DNA of 64,000 nucleotides from Colocasia esculenta (taxonomy: Eukaryota; Streptophyta; Magnoliopsida; Alismatales; Araceae): assembly GCA_014218235.1 (NCBI GenBank), contig CM024766.1, positions 69,057,207-69,121,206 of the forward strand. The letters are read 5' to 3'. How positions within the stretch are numbered: the first letter of the stretch is position 1; each line of letters begins with the position of its first letter. The position numbers were made by a program, and so were the translations under genes. Under the pieces are notes generated by a model. It was not told where the DNA came from and did no database searches. It worked only from the letters and a program-made list of their open reading frames with translations. This document shows, one piece after another, positions 20,943 to 33,641 of the stretch.

Positions 20943-21253
20943 GTCGACCTGCCCTGGTGGTGGTGTCGACACACTGCTCAAATCTTGAAACAGGCTGTTC
21001 TGGGAATGATCCAGTGTCGACCTGCTTTGGTATTGTGTCGACCTGCTATCCTGGTTCTGAAAACAACTGTTCTGGGAGCAGGATCCAGTGTCGACCTGCC
21101 CTGAGAGTGCGTCGACCTGAGTAGTGTAAATCCTGGAATCTGCAACTCGTGTCGACCTGCTTCTGGACTAGTGTCGACACAGTCTAGGCAATTCTTCAGC
21201 TTTTTGCTTTGAGACTGAGGTGTTGTGTCGACACCATTGAGGGGTGTGTCGAC
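20943..21253 (-). promoter_or_regulatory. Five phased GTCGAC doublets upstream of the Cop2 TATA box
   Basis: GTCGAC cores start at 20943/20965, 21016/21037, 21090/21111, 21151/21173 and 21227/21248: spacing 22, 21, 21, 22 and 21 bp. Flanks are GTGTCGACCTG or GTGTCGACAC, unlike the CTGTCGACAG of Cop1. Equivalent sites in the 5' LTR lie at about 32472-32784. Confidence 0.85.
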
Positions 21254-21476
21254 ACTTCTTTTGCAAAAAGTGTTTGTACCTGAAAATTAAACACATATAT
21301 CATTAGTTAAATGATTTATCATGAACATAAATGATAAATGTGATTTGAAACATGCTTTTTGAACATTGACTTCAGGTATGATGTTTTTGACATGTTTCAT
21401 TTAAATTGCTTTAAAATCACCTCTTGTCATCATCAAAATAGGAGGGAAATGATATGAATATACACTCAACCCAACA

Positions 21477-21490
21477 ATCTCCCCCTTTTT
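21477..21490 (-). other. Polypurine tract of Cop2
   Basis: Element strand AAAAAGGGGGAGAT directly abuts the 3' LTR. Further minus-strand AGGGGGAG tracts occur near 21870, 25213, 25308, 25537 and 25774, so Cop2 also has multiple polypurine tracts. Confidence 0.85.
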
Positions 21491-21903
21491 GATGATGGCA
21501 ACAATAAATCCATATTACAATGTGGTTTTGATGAAGTGTGATTTTAAGCAATTTTTGTTATTCACATTTTTATTTTCTTTTTGTTTAAACTTGTCAAAGA
21601 CCTTTTGATATTTTTCAGTAACAGTTGATGATGTATTTGTGGAACACAATGTTACTTGAAATGAGAATTTTTGTACACAGAAGTCAAGCAACTTGACAAG
21701 TATTCAAACAATCACATTCACATAAAGATTTTCATTCACATTGAAGTCACAATTGAAGATTTCATTCAAGCTAAGCAGAAAAGCATTTCATTTCATTCAT
21801 CAAGAGAACCATTACAATCATTCCAAAAGATTACAAAAGAACAATAACATTTCTCTTTCTTTCTTTCTTCTCCCCCTTTGACATCATCAAAAGAAAAATT
21901 ACA

Positions 21904-23882
21904 TTAAGTAGAAGATGGAGGAGGAGGAGGAAGGGGAAGTAAGATGGTCTCAATGTCAGACATTCTTTTCTCCATAAAAGTCAAGCTGGACTTGATTTGA
22001 TCTTGAATGGTTGTGAGTTTGGTGTGCAAGAAGTGTTCCATTCTATCTGAATTCTCTATCAAGGTAGCTTGAATTCTTGCTAGATCAGCTGCAATGGGCT
22101 GTGAGGATGAAGATGATCCAGCTGACCAACCAGGTCTTTGCATTATCTTGAGTTCCTTTGTCAAATCAGATATCTGTGTATCAATGTGCTCATTGAAGTT
22201 CCTCATGCTTTCCAAATCATCCACAAAATGAGCAAAGGACAGTCTTGTGCTGGTGATCTCATATAATGTCTGCTTGGTGTTGAAGACATCAGCTTGGGAA
22301 TTTGCCAAAATTCCCTTGAGAACTGTCTCCAATTTTTGCTGGTGCTCCTTCAGTTGTAATGAGGCATCTGCCATTGTACCAATCAATCTGTTGAATCTTT
22401 GAGCTGCATAGTCTGAGGCAGCTTTTTGTTCTATGAATTTGGCAGATACAGTGTTCTCCAACCGTTGAATCCTCAACTCAAAGTTTCTGACATGGTTTGG
22501 ATGGAGGAGTTCAAGGTTTCAAACTTATCATTCAGGAAGGAGATCAATTCTGGTGGAACAGGAGGCCCACCAGAAGATGTGGATGCTTGAAAATTGGGTT
22601 GAGGAGAGAAATGGGGAAACTGAGGTGAGAGTGGGGCATGAAAAGGAATGTCACCTTCAGTTGAAATTGAGGCTGTTCCTCATTCAAAGGAGGCTGATCC
22701 TCTTGACTTTGGGGCTGGTCCCCTTCAGCTGGAGGCTGTTCCTCTTGAGCTTGGGGCTGGTCCCCTTGATCTTGAGGCTGTTCCTCTGAGCTTGGGGCTG
22801 TTCCCCTTGATCATGAGGCTGTTCCTCCTGAGCTTGGGGGGCCTCAACCACAACTGGCCCTCTCCTAACTTGATTTCCCTCCAGTCTAAATCCCATAAAT
22901 TTTGAATATTCTTAAAGGTGTAGATGTTGGGCTTAGGAATAGATTGGGATTTTCATTCTCCAAGGGCACACCAAAATGCTGGAAGACTGAGGTCAGATGT
23001 GCAGCATATGGTAGAGATCTTTTGAGGTCCTTCCTTGTTGTTTCAGATATGATTTGATACATAATGACATGAAGATTGATTTTGATATCTTTGACCATGC
23101 AATACAGAACAAACCTCTGAATATCTGTCAACCTGTCCCTTCCACCACCTTGAGGAGTGATAATGGTGGTCAATATGTGGTGGAGGACTCTCAACACAGG
23201 GGGAAAGGAATTTGTGTTGAATCTTGTAACATGGGTTTGTTTGGGATCAGATGCATCAGAAGGTAGGCCTGTCATGATGGAATAGGCCTCATGAAGATCA
23301 AATTAAAATTGATGATAATCTGCCCCTTCATCTGGTACTTTGAAAATAGAGACAGCTATATCAGTTGGCATATCAATTGCTATTCCCTTAACCTTTGATT
23401 CATACCCTTCATCTGTGCATGTCAGGTTCTTGTAGAATTCCCTAACAAGTCTTGGATAAGAAATTTGAAACTCAGAAATGAATGGCAACCAAGACTAAAA
23501 GGAAAAATAGGTCTGAATTTCTGGAAAAGTGTCTGCTAGCTGAACATCTGATAAGTCCACTATCTGGGCTTTAGAATGAGCTTGGCTTCACTAGAGGTGT
23601 CTTGAGGCTTGGAGGACTCAGACGAAGATGAAGATGATGACTCTGAAGAGTCTCCAGAAGGAGAGCCCGGATTCTCTGTTCTAGAAACCCTACCTCTGCC
23701 TGAAGAAGATGGTCTACCCTCTTGGCTGCTCTTTGAGGTGCTGAAGAGGATCCTGGTTGCTCGGCAGGATCATTCCTTCTTTTAGATCTTCTTTCGGATT
23801 GGGCAACGGCAATGTCTGCCGGAATCGGCCTTGAAGAGGCCCTGAACCTTGCGCCACGGCGGGGACCCAACTTCATGACCAT
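21904..23882 (-). pseudogene. Broken ORF3 of Cop2, homologue of the Cop1 ORF3
   Basis: A start at 23882 (MVMKLGPRRGARF) gives a basic N-terminus with SERRSKRR, matching Cop1. After frameshifts the core follows (QISYPRLVREFYKNL, then VKGIAIDMPTDIA, then PPVLRVLHHILTT and KRSLPYAAHLT near 23000-23250). A Q/E/P-rich linker built of an in-frame minisatellite lies at about 22690-22850, and a long coiled coil of about 190 residues at 22476-21904 ends in a proline run. Stops and frameshifts near 23571, 23495, 23300 and 22750 inactivate it. Intact, it would be longer than the Cop1 version. It is preceded by GTCGAC sites at 24109-24179. Confidence 0.72.
22690..22850 (-). repeat. Minisatellite in Cop2 ORF3 (Q/E/P-rich linker)
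   Basis: Units of about 30 bp with CTGTTCCTC..GAGCTTGGGGCTGG..CCC on the plus strand repeat four to five times, encoding Q-E-E-Q-P type repeats on the minus strand. One unit has lost a base, which shifts the frame. Confidence 0.65.
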
Positions 23883-25294
23883 GGTGCAAGGAAGGAGTGG
23901 AATTCGTAGAGGATGGAAGAGTGGAGAGGTGATGGAAAGAAGGATGAGATTTAGAGAGAAATGGTGAAGATTTCTTGCCAGAAATGATGAGAATGTGGCC
24001 GTCGGGGTCGACCTGATGCCTAAAAGGGGTGCAGTGGTGCACTGCCCCGCAGGAACAAAAAGGCTTATCTGGAACCCACGACTTAAAAGGTTCTGGCAAG
24101 AGGGCAGTGTCGACATAGGAAGAAGATAGTGTCGACCTGGCCTAGGAAGTGTGTCGACATGAGATAGAATGGTGTCGACCTGACCTTTGAAGAAAATTTG
24201 AATTTTGTGAGAGGAAAAATTTGAGAAATTTTGGGACATCTTTAGAATGATAAACAATGAGGGGAATTATCATTTCAAGGATTTTTAAGAGGCTTAAAAA
24301 TTCATTTGTTATTTTGCAAAAATCATCACAATTCAAGTTTTCAAACAATTTCCAACAGGATATTAGCATTCCAAGACTTGAATCAACAAAATGAGAAATT
24401 GAGGGATATAATATATCTAACAATCAACTATAAACTACCATATTTCTCAACTTTAAAGAATTAAAGATGTCATCTAGACTAAATACAATTGTGTTGAAAA
24501 TAAAACACAATCTCAAAGAACAACTGGATGAGGAATGAAGATGATTCTTTCTAGACACATCTCCAATAATGTTCACATTTTGTTCTTTTAACAAACTATC
24601 AAATGATATAAATCTCTTTCACTCAAGTACTAGTGCTTTTTACACACCATAGTCCCTGGATACTTAAGATTTAGTCATTGTCAAGTCTCAAAGGGGTAAA
24701 TGATGGCCTTTTGACATGAAAATATACGTTTTGTAGACGCCAATATTTCCAGTTACTCAGTCATCATCAAAAAACATAGCACATTTTGCTTTTGTTTTGA
24801 ATTTATTTTTATTTTGATCCCCCTTTGAACAGAGTTAGCAATAGTGCCTCATGACATACATGGCACTTCATTCATTGTGAAGGTGTGCAGTTTCTCAGCA
24901 CAAGTGCCATTGCTCTGTTGGATTTTAAAAATTTTGGAGAGTTTGTGAGATAGAAATCAAATACATCCAATCATCAGTTGCAAACAAGGAAATGTTTTAA
25001 ATTCAAGGCACAAGTTGATGTTTAGTCTAGGAAGAGATCTGAATTTCTGTGGGTTGAGAGATATAGTTGAAAGTTGATTAGTAAAAAATATAATAGATCA
25101 CTCAAGGGTTCATTTTGAGACTCTAGACTTCGAAATGATGACATCATGCAAGGAATTGATGAGATTCAAGAAAATTTTGAATTTTGCAAAGTCATGACTT
25201 GTGAATTTTCTAGCTCCCCCTGAGATGATGATTTCAATCACTTTTCATCAAAATAAAGATATGTAAATTTTGGAAATCAGAAAAGTTTTCTTCT
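23883..25294 (-). other. Cop2 spacer upstream of ORF3
   Basis: No convincing gene. GTCGAC cores at 24007 (single), 24109, 24131, 24153 and 24174, the last four at 21-22 bp steps, lie just upstream of the ORF3 start as in Cop1. The rest is A/T-rich and unassigned, with one minus-strand purine tract at about 25213. Confidence 0.55.
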
Positions 25295-25780
25295 TGGACA
25301 ACAAAGACTCCCCCTCAACAATTGCATATCCATTTCTTGGTACTTGGCGGAGTCATATACTCACGCATAATGAAAGGTTTCCAGACAAGCCTAACTTGTC
25401 CTTCTCCAAACACTATTTGATATACCAAGAAATTTCAATACAATAAGAGTTGAAGAATTCATTATCAAAAAGAAATGGAAGTGAAAATAAGCAAGATTTT
25501 GAAATCAGAAAAAGTATCCTCTTTGAACAATAGAAGCTCCCCCTCAACAATTGCATATCAATTTCTTAGTACTTGGCGGAGACATATACTCTCGCATAGT
25601 GAAAGTGTCCAGACAGGCATAACTTGTCCTTCTCCAAATCACCATTTGATATACCAAGAAATTTCAACACAATAAGAGTTGGAGAATTTATTGTAAAAAG
25701 GGGAATAGAATTGAAAGTGAGAGAGATATGAACAATGTAACTCAAGGAAGCAAAGAATTATGAGATGCAAAGAACTCCCC
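25295..25780 (-). repeat. Conserved post-pol block of Cop2, tandemly duplicated (229-bp offset)
   Basis: A block with TACTTGGCGGAG (25341 and 25570), an ACGCAT-like motif, a hairpin and CTCCCCCT purine tracts occurs twice. The hairpin GACAAG/CTTGTC is at 25384-25400; its copy at 25612-25628 has one mismatch. Cop1 has a single copy at 3549-3640. Each block is followed by a minus-strand polypurine tract. Confidence 0.7.
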
Positions 25781-25821
25781 CTTAGACAATGCATTACACT
25801 CAACCCAAACCTTGAGAGAGA

Positions 25822-28800
25822 TCATGAAGGTGGACATTTACAAAGACCAAGTTCTCTCCTTAAAGATGAAAATCTGTTTTCAGGAAGGGGTTTAGTGAAT
25901 ATGTCTGCAATTTGTTTTTCAGTTTCAATGAAGTGGAGTTCAAAGGATTTCTTGGCAACCTCATCTCTCAAGAAATGATGCCTAATTTCAATGTGTTTTG
26001 TTCTGGAGTGCTGAATGGGGTTTTTAGACAAATTTATGGCACTAGTGTTATCACATAGGATGGGTACACACCCTAAATCTTGGTTGTAATCAAGAAGTTG
26101 ATGTTTCACCCAGAGAATCTGAGTTCCACATCTACCTGCTGCAACATATTCAGCTTCTGCAGTTGACAGAGCAACTGAATGTTGCTTCTTAGAAGCCCAA
26201 GAGATAAGGCACCCACCTAGAAATAGACACAAGCCACTTGTGCTTTTTCTATCTAATTTACACCCAGCATAATCAGCATCACAATAGGCAAACAGATCTA
26301 ACTTGCAACCAGCAGGATACCAAATGCCTAAGTCACATGTTCCAACAAGATATTTGAAGATTCGTTTAACAGCAAGCATGTGACTTTCTTTAGGATTAGA
26401 TTGGAATCTAGCACATAAACACACACAAAACTGAATATCAGGTCTAGAAGTTGTAAGATAGAGCAGAGAGCCAATCATACCTCTGTAGGTCTTTGGATCT
26501 ACTGACTTACCAGATGGATCTTCTTCTAGTTTAGCATTAATTGCAATTGGTGTGCTTGAGTGCTTGAGGTTCTGAAAGTCAAACCTCTTTAATAGCTCCT
26601 TGACATATTTGGTTTGACTGATGAAGATTCCTTCATGTGTTTGGTTAACCTGCAATCCCAAAAAGAATGTTAAATCTCCCATTAAGCTCATTTCAAATTC
26701 ATTCTTCATTTGATTTGAAAATTCAGTGCAAAGGCCTTTATTGGTTGATCCAAATATTATGTCATCAACATAAATTTGGACTACAATTATTTGATTTTTA
26801 ACTATTTTTGTGAACAATGTTTGATCAACATTACCTCTAGAATATCCTTTTTCAAGTAAAAAGGAACTCAACCGGTCATACCAAGCTCTTGGAGCTTGCT
26901 TAAGACCATAGAGAGCCTTATTAAGCTTGAAAACATGGTTAGGATATTTTTCATTTTCATATCCAGGAGGTTGTTCAACAAAAACATTTTCCTTTATATA
27001 TCCATTTAAGAATGCACTTTTGACATCCATTTGATAGACTTTGAATTTCATGGAGGATGCAAAAGCAAGGAAAATTCTGACAGCTTCTAGTCTAGCTACA
27101 GGGGCATATGATTCTTCAAAGTCAATTCCAAATTCTTGGTTATACCCCTTTGCAACTAGCCTAGCTTTGTTTCTTATTACTTGACCAGTTTCATTTAACT
27201 TATTTCTGAAAACCCATCTAGTACCAATCACTGCTTGGTCACTAGGTCTAGGTACTAATTCCCATACTTGATTTCTTTCGAATTGATGAAGCTCATCATG
27301 CATGGCATTAATCCAATCAGAACTGGATAAGGCTTCATCAATTGACTTGGGTTCAATTTGGGAAATTAGAGCTAGTGGGTCTTCTTCAATATTTTGCAAG
27401 AAGGATGATCTGGTCCTTACTCTATCATTCAAATTGCCAACTACACTGTCTAATGGGTGATCTCTCAGATATCGAGGTTCAGAAATTACCTGTTGAGAAG
27501 TACCCACTTCTGGAGCAATGTTACCTGACCCACTTGAAGATGGTGAGTTGTTGTTCAGGTTCTCTTCATTATTGACAAGCTCCTCAACAGTTGGTGAAGA
27601 ATCCACAATGAGGTCATCCTCTTCATTGTCTTGTCTTTCCCTGCAAGATTTAGAATCATTAGTGGAAAAGGAATTTTCATCAAAAATAACATGTGGAGAT
27701 TCTTCAACAGTTTTGGTTTTTAGAATGTACACTTTGAAAGCCCTTGACACTTCAGAATAGCCAAGGAAGATAGCTTCCTGACTCTTAGCATCAAACTTGT
27801 CAAGGTTTTCTTTGTTATTATTGTGTACAAAGCATTTGCACCCAAAAGTTTTGAAATAAGAAACAGTTGGCTTTTTGTTTTTCAACAATTCATAGGGGGT
27901 TTTTCTGATCTTTGGTCTGATCAAAGCTCTATTTAGGATATGATTGGCTGTGTTAACAGCTTCAGCCCAGAAGGATTTGGGCAGATTACTTCCTAAGAGC
28001 ATGGATCTAGCCATTTCCACAAGAGTTCTATTCTTTCTTTCCACAACTCCATTTTGTTCTGGAGTTCTAGGTGAAGAAAACTTGTGAAATATTTGAAATT
28101 CAGCACATAGATCAGAAAAGGATGTGTTATCAAATTCACCCCCATGATCAGTTAAAATGTTTTTGATTTTATATGGATAAGTTGTTAAGATAGTGGTACA
28201 GAAATTCCTGAATTCAAGGCAAGTATCACTTTTGTGGGATAGAAAGATAACCCAAGTAAATCTAGTAAAGTCATCAATGATTACAAAACCATATCTTTGC
28301 CACTTAAGCTTAGAACTCTTGTTGGCCCAAAAAGGTCCATGTGAAGAAGTTCTAGTGGCCTAGATGTAAGTACCTCATTGAAGGTTTTAAAAGATTTCCT
28401 AGTTTGTTTTCCTTTAGCACATATCCCACAAACTTGATCTTCAACATTAGAAAAAGATTCAGGAAGACCCTTAACCAAGTTCAGTCTTAACAACTTATTC
28501 AATGTTCTGAAACTTGCATGGCCAAGTCTTTTGTGCCAAGTCCATGCAATTTCATCTTTATTTGCAACAAAGCAAAGATTTTCAGAAAAGTTTTTATTAA
28601 GGTTGATCATGTAGACATTGTTTTCTCTTTTTCCAAAGAATTTGATTTTATCAGTTGATGAATCAATTATCTTACAAAAATCAGATTCAAACACAACTTT
28701 GTGACCTTTGTCACATAGTTGGCTGATACTGAGCAAATTATAATCAAGACCATCAACTAATAAAACATTATCTACTGAGTTTGAAGAAGTTTGACCAACC

Positions 28801-28964
28801 TTTCCAGATCCAATGATCTTTCCTTTATTTTTACCTCCAAATGTAACTGACCCTCCCTCCTTTTTAAGCAGGAATGAGAATTTGGCTCTGTCTCCCGTCA
28901 TGTGCCGTGAACACCCACGACCTTCCTGCAAAAAGATCAGTGGAGAGAAGATTTTGGTACCCAA
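25822..28964 (-). pseudogene. pol: pol of Cop2; protease active site lost, integrase frameshift, RT-RNase H intact
   Basis: From 28964 the frame reads GCSRHMTGD but lacks the WYLDS that should precede it, so the catalytic aspartate of the protease is missing. GAG-pre-integrase follows (WTWHKRLGHASFRTL, CGICAKGKQTRK), then integrase start (HMDLFGP). A one-base loss near 28300 shifts the frame. The new frame is open to 25822: DHGGEFDN, VVERKNRTL, RT with LYGLKQAPRAW and YVDD (26761-26772), and full RNase H (YCDADYAGCKLDRK, ALSTAEAEYVAAG, CDNTSAINL, ADIFTKPLPE). RT-RNase H is better preserved than in Cop1. Copia domain order, Sirevirus clade. Confidence 0.93.
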
Positions 28965-29470
28965 ACAGAGTTGGGACCATCAGAATGTTTGAACATTGTC
29001 AGTAAATCTTTTCTCACCCAAATTTGACCTGTTTTTTATTTTTGTTTTGTTACATTGGTGTTTTCAGCCTTTTTCTGTTTGTTCTTTCTTTTAGGAATGA
29101 AAGCATCAAGATTTTTGTTTTAGTAGGAGGGGAGTTTTTCATTTGAAAGTTGGAGTTCAGATGAGGAGGTGGAGTCCAGGGATTTTGTTGGTACATCAAG
29201 AAATTTGGATAAAGGAATTGAGGATGATACCAACATGGATTTTCATACCATTGACTCTAAGGATTGGTCCAATCATCTTGAAATGTTGTCTTGGAGGTCC
29301 AAGGTTTTTCATGAATTATTTCTTTTGACTTTTTCTTATTTTTCAAATTTTTATTTGAATTTTTGGTTGAGTTGTTTGCAGCTTTTGATGTTGAGCAGGT
29401 CGACCTCTCCTGTACTGGTGTCGACATAGCAGCCACAGAAGCCTTGTTCTTGTGGACTGGTGTCGACCTG

Positions 29471-31194
29471 TCAGGGGACTGTGTCGACCTGATTGTCTTT
29501 TTTGTTTTTGAGTTTTTGCTTTGTTTGTGTTTTGTTTAAGGTTTTGTTTGCTGTTTGTTGAATTTCTGTGTTCTCAAGATTAGGACCCTTGACAAATTTA
29601 ATTAGTGGTGCTTTGCCCTTTTTCTCACCAGATTTGTCTTTCATGGGTTTCTTTTTGTTGAATCCTAATCCATGAGAGGTGGTTGTCATGGTGGTTCCTA
29701 GCAGTGCCTCTAAGTTATCTTTACCTTTTGTGAAGGTTTGGATAACTTCATCCCTTTCTTTTAGCTGGTTTTTAAGAGTTTCAATTTCTTCAATCTTCTG
29801 TTGTTTTTCTTGTTTTTCAATTTCCAGCTTTTCAGTTAAGTTTTTGAATTCTTGGGAGGCCTTTTGAGAGGCAAGTTTTAGTTCATCAATAAGGTTCAGG
29901 AGATTTTCTTTTTCTTCATGCAATTCTGTTATCTCATTTTCTAGTTCACAAGTTCTGTTGTTTGAAGATTGGTTATTATAAAGATTTTCAATTTTCTTTT
30001 TGATGTGTTTGTTTTCTTTTCTCAATTCAGAATATTTTCAACTAATTCTGCATACACATCCTGCCAATCTTCAACAGTAAAGTCTTCAAAAGAAGTATTT
30101 ACCTTTTCTTCAGAATTGTTGGCCATGAAGCAAACCTCCTCACTTTCAGAGCTTGAGGATTTCTTCTCTTCTTCTTCCTCACTTGAGTCTTCATCAGACC
30201 AAGTGGCTACCATGGCCTTTGGCTTCTTAAATTTCTGGAACTTCTTGTGCTTTTCCTTCTTGTTCTCAGGACACTCTCCCTTCATGTGTCCTGGTTTGTT
30301 GCACCTGTAACAGACAATATTTTCGTCAGATTTGTGATTCTTGTTGAAATTAGAAGAGGAAGTGTTTTTCTTACCTGAGAAAAACTTCTTTTTCCCAGAC
30401 ATTTTTCCTTTTCTGTATTTCAAGAATTTTCTGAATTGCCTGGTCATGAGGGCAATTTCATCCTCATTTGACTCAGACTCCTCAGAACTTGTCTTTTCCT
30501 GACTTTTATCTTTATTGCTTGAAGAGGCCTTAAGTGCCATAGGCTTGGTCTTAATTATGTGTTCTTCATTTCTTTTTAAGTTGATTTCATATGTCATTAA
30601 GGATCCAATCAATTCATCCAAAGAGATTTTGGACAGATCTTTTGAATCTTCAATGACAGTGGCCTTTGTATGCCAAATTGAAGAAAGTGAGCGTAAGATT
30701 TTTCTTACCAAGTCTGCATCTATATATTCCTTACCCAAGGCCTTTAATCCATTCACAATCACCATGAACCTGGCAAACATTTCAGAAATATTTTCGCTAG
30801 ACTTCATCATAAAAAGTTCATATTCTGAAACTAAAATATTTGCCTTAGTCTCATTTACTTGTGATGTTCCCTCATAGAGTAATTCGAGTTTATCCCACAT
30901 CTCTTTGGCAGATTTGCACATTGAGATTCTCGAATACTCCTTGGGATGGACAGCACATTGAATCATGTTCATGGCACTATAATTCAATGTAGCTTTCCTT
31001 ATTTGTTCCCTAGTCCAGGTGTCTTCTTCTCCCTGGTTTTCATAGGGACCCACTTCCACTACTTTCCAGATCTCATAGTTCTGGGCCCTTAAAAATACTT
31101 GCATTCTGTTTTTCCAGTAAGAATAGTCCGTCCCATTAAAGAATGGTGGCCTATTTATGGAATGACCCTCAGCTATGAAACCTTTGGAATCCAT
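29471..31194 (-). pseudogene. gag: gag of Cop2, one frameshift
   Basis: Start at 31194 (MDSKGFIAEGHS). Residues 1-390 include YWKNRMQVFLRA, KEMWDKLELLYEGTS, FARFMVIVNGLKALG and the CCHC knuckle CYRCNKPGHMKGEC. The frame breaks near 30022 and continues as a coiled coil (30025-29471; repeated leucine and lysine heptads) ending in VDTVP. GTCGAC doublets at 29399/29420 and 29462/29483 overlap or follow the C-terminal codons. Close homologue of Cop1 gag. Confidence 0.92.
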
Positions 31195-31302
31195 GACTCT
31201 AAAGCAGAAAGAAAATGCTTAGCAAACAAACAGGCAAACACTCAAACACACAACACTCAGAAACAAAAGCTGCTCAGATCAAATCAGATCAAAGTAAACC
31301 TT

Positions 31303-31313
31303 CTCTGATACCA
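31303..31313 (-). other. Primer binding site of Cop2
   Basis: Element strand TGGTATCAGAG, complementary to initiator tRNA-Met, two bases inside the 5' LTR. Confidence 0.9.
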
Positions 31314-31315
31314 AT

Positions 31316-33007
31316 TGAAGGATCGAAGTGAAGGTGTGGAAAAGATCTAGAAGGGGGGGGGGGGATGAATAGATCTAAGCCACTTTTTGCGGAAGCTTAT
31401 ACAATTTAAAAACACTTTTGAATCAGAGGCAATTTTATCAGTGAAAAACCACAGATCTGATGAGATTTGAGTGAGTTGGTAAAATAATGTGAAACAAGTT
31501 GATTAAGTGAATATTAACCGATCCTATGCAAGCATCTAACGAATGAAATGATCAAACCACAATTAGACAAATGCACAAGGATTTTAGGTGGTTCGGAAAT
31601 CACCCAAGTGATTCCTACATCCACCCCTCACACCCCGTGAGGATTCACTAAAACAACTGGGTAACACACCCACTGGAGCCTGACAACTCCAACACTTGAG
31701 AGCTTACAACTCACACAACTTCTAGAGCAAGACTACTCTAGAACAACTGAGCAAGACTGCTCAACACAACCTTGAGTTAGACAACTCAAACTGAGCACAA
31801 CGGCTCACAACAACCTGAGCACAATGCTCACACAACTTGAGCACAATGCTCACATAAGACTTGCTAGACACCAACTCAAGACATAGACCTTCTAGCAACA
31901 GATCTAGTCGAAAATGAGAGCACTAATGAGAGCTATGCAGAAGCACTTGCATAATCTCAAAAGATATCTCAGAAGAACAGAAGTACAATGAATTGTATTA
32001 AATAACTTCGTTCTTCAAGTGTACTCCCTTGTAGAAGCTTGGATTGGGAAGAGGCTTGCAATCTTGAAGTCCAAAATCGATGCTCTGCACTTTGGAATTG
32101 TTGGATCTTCCTTGAGTTCTTCTCCAACGAAGGCTTCTACTAGATCTACTTCCTTGGGATGCTTCAGAGGTTTCTTCAGGGATCACACTCCAATTCTCAC
32201 ACTTGAATTGGTGAGAATTGGTCTTCTGGAAGCACACAGAGAGCAGAGGAGGGAGACGACCTCTTGTAGCCGCCAGGAAACTTTCAGGAGGCTCTAAGAG
32301 TTGGTTAGGTCTCATCTGATGTGATGGGGGGCGGATTAGGGACCTTTTATACCCAAAAGATTCCAAAGATACCCTTTGGGTACAAGGGCACACGATTCTA
32401 GGTTGATATCCCATCGCCCTAGGCAGACACGTGGCAAACATCCATCTTAGGATGGAATCTTTCCGTAGTGTGTCGACCTGCCCTAGTGGTGGTGTCGACA
32501 CACTGCTCAAATCTTGAAACAGGCTGTTCTGGGAATTGATCCAGTGTCAACCTGCTTTGGTATTGTGTCGACCTGCTATCCTGGTTCTGAAAACAGCTGT
32601 TCTGGGAGCAGGATCCAGTGTCGACCTGCCCTGAGAGTGCGTCGACCTGAGTAGTGTAAATCCTGGAATCTGCAACTCGTGTCGACCTACTTCTGGACTT
32701 GTGTCGACACAGTCTAGGCAATTCTTCAACTTTTTGCCTTTGAGACTGAGGTGTTGTGTCGACACCATTGAGGGGTGTGTCGACACTTCTTTTGCAAAAA
32801 GTGTTTGTACCTGAAAATTAAACACATATATCATTAGTTAAATGATTTATCATGAACATAAATGATAAATGTGATTTGAAACATACTTTTTGGACATTGA
32901 CTTCAGGTATGATGTTTTTGACATGTTTCATTTAAATTGCTTTAAAATCACATCTTGTCATCATCAAAATAGGAGGGAAATGATATGAATATACACTCAA
33001 CCCAACA
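31316..33007 (-). repeat. 5' LTR of Cop2 (1692 bp)
   Basis: Same structure as the 3' LTR: TGAAGGATCG...CCCAACA on the plus strand, G-run, hairpin chain, TATA box at 32343-32354 and five GTCGAC doublets (one word decayed to GTCAAC near 32546). Followed by the AGAAG duplication at 33008-33012. Confidence 0.95.
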
Positions 33008-33012
33008 AGAAG

Positions 33013-33641
33013 CACAACCATTAGAGATACAAGACAATTGAGCTTGAGAGATGAGAGCTACGAATTCAAGTCTGCCTTCTTTGTGGATGATTCAAAAGTC
33101 TGAGATCTATTCTTTAATCCATCCTTGAGTCAGAAAGAGTTCTGAACATTCAAGTCTATTTGTATATATCTTTTCTGATTTCTTGTGTTTTCTCATTCTT
33201 CGTGTAAGCACTCTATCAATACTTTGTTCAGAGTAGAAACCAGCAGGGGGTTTGTTCCCTATAGTTCCTCTTTTGTACAAGGGAAGACCTACTCTGGTAG
33301 GTGGTTGTTTGCCCCTTTGGTAAAGGGAAGACTTGCTAGGGGGCAAGTGGTTGTAATACCTCTCATTGTAGAGAAGGGCAAGGGTTCTTTGTAGTTAGTG
33401 GAGAATCCCAAGTTGCGGTTGAGGACTGGACGTAGGACTCCTAATTGAAAGGAGGTCCGAACTAGGATAAAATCCTTATGCATTGTATGTGATTGCTTAC
33501 GCCTAGTTACATGTTTCACACACACCACATAAGGTACTAACACTTCTGTCAAGTGTTCTTTTAGATTCAGATAACATTTTAAATTGCAAGAAGTCCTATT
33601 CACCCCCTCTAGGACATCTAAAGCTCCATTTAGATCCAACA
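33013..33641 (+). repeat. 3' LTR of Cop3, right part
   Basis: Continues from 19792 after removal of Cop2 and one AGAAG copy. It ends ...GATCCAACA at 33641, matching TGTTG at the LTR start as a terminal inverted repeat. The CCCCCTCTAGGACATC motif near the end is typical of Sirevirus LTR 3' ends. Confidence 0.75.

Larger units (their letters stand above)
19793..21476 (-). repeat. 3' LTR of Cop2 (1684 bp)
   Basis: Plus strand TGAAGGATCG...ACCCAACA. Contains a G-run near 19833, hairpin chain 20070-20433, TATA box 20814-20825 (element strand GGGTATAAAAGG) and five GTCGAC doublets 20943-21253. Confidence 0.95.
19793..33007 (-). mobile_element. Cop2: complete Sirevirus-type Ty1/copia element (13.2 kb)
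   Basis: Both LTRs, both termini (TG...CA), PBS, polypurine tract, gag, pol, ORF3 and a perfect 5-bp target duplication are present. LTRs of 1692 bp (31316-33007) and 1684 bp (19793-21476) differ only by scattered single-base changes and small indels, so the insertion is recent. Yet gag and pol carry frameshifts, the protease active site is missing and ORF3 is broken, so Cop2 was probably moved in trans. Confidence 0.95.
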
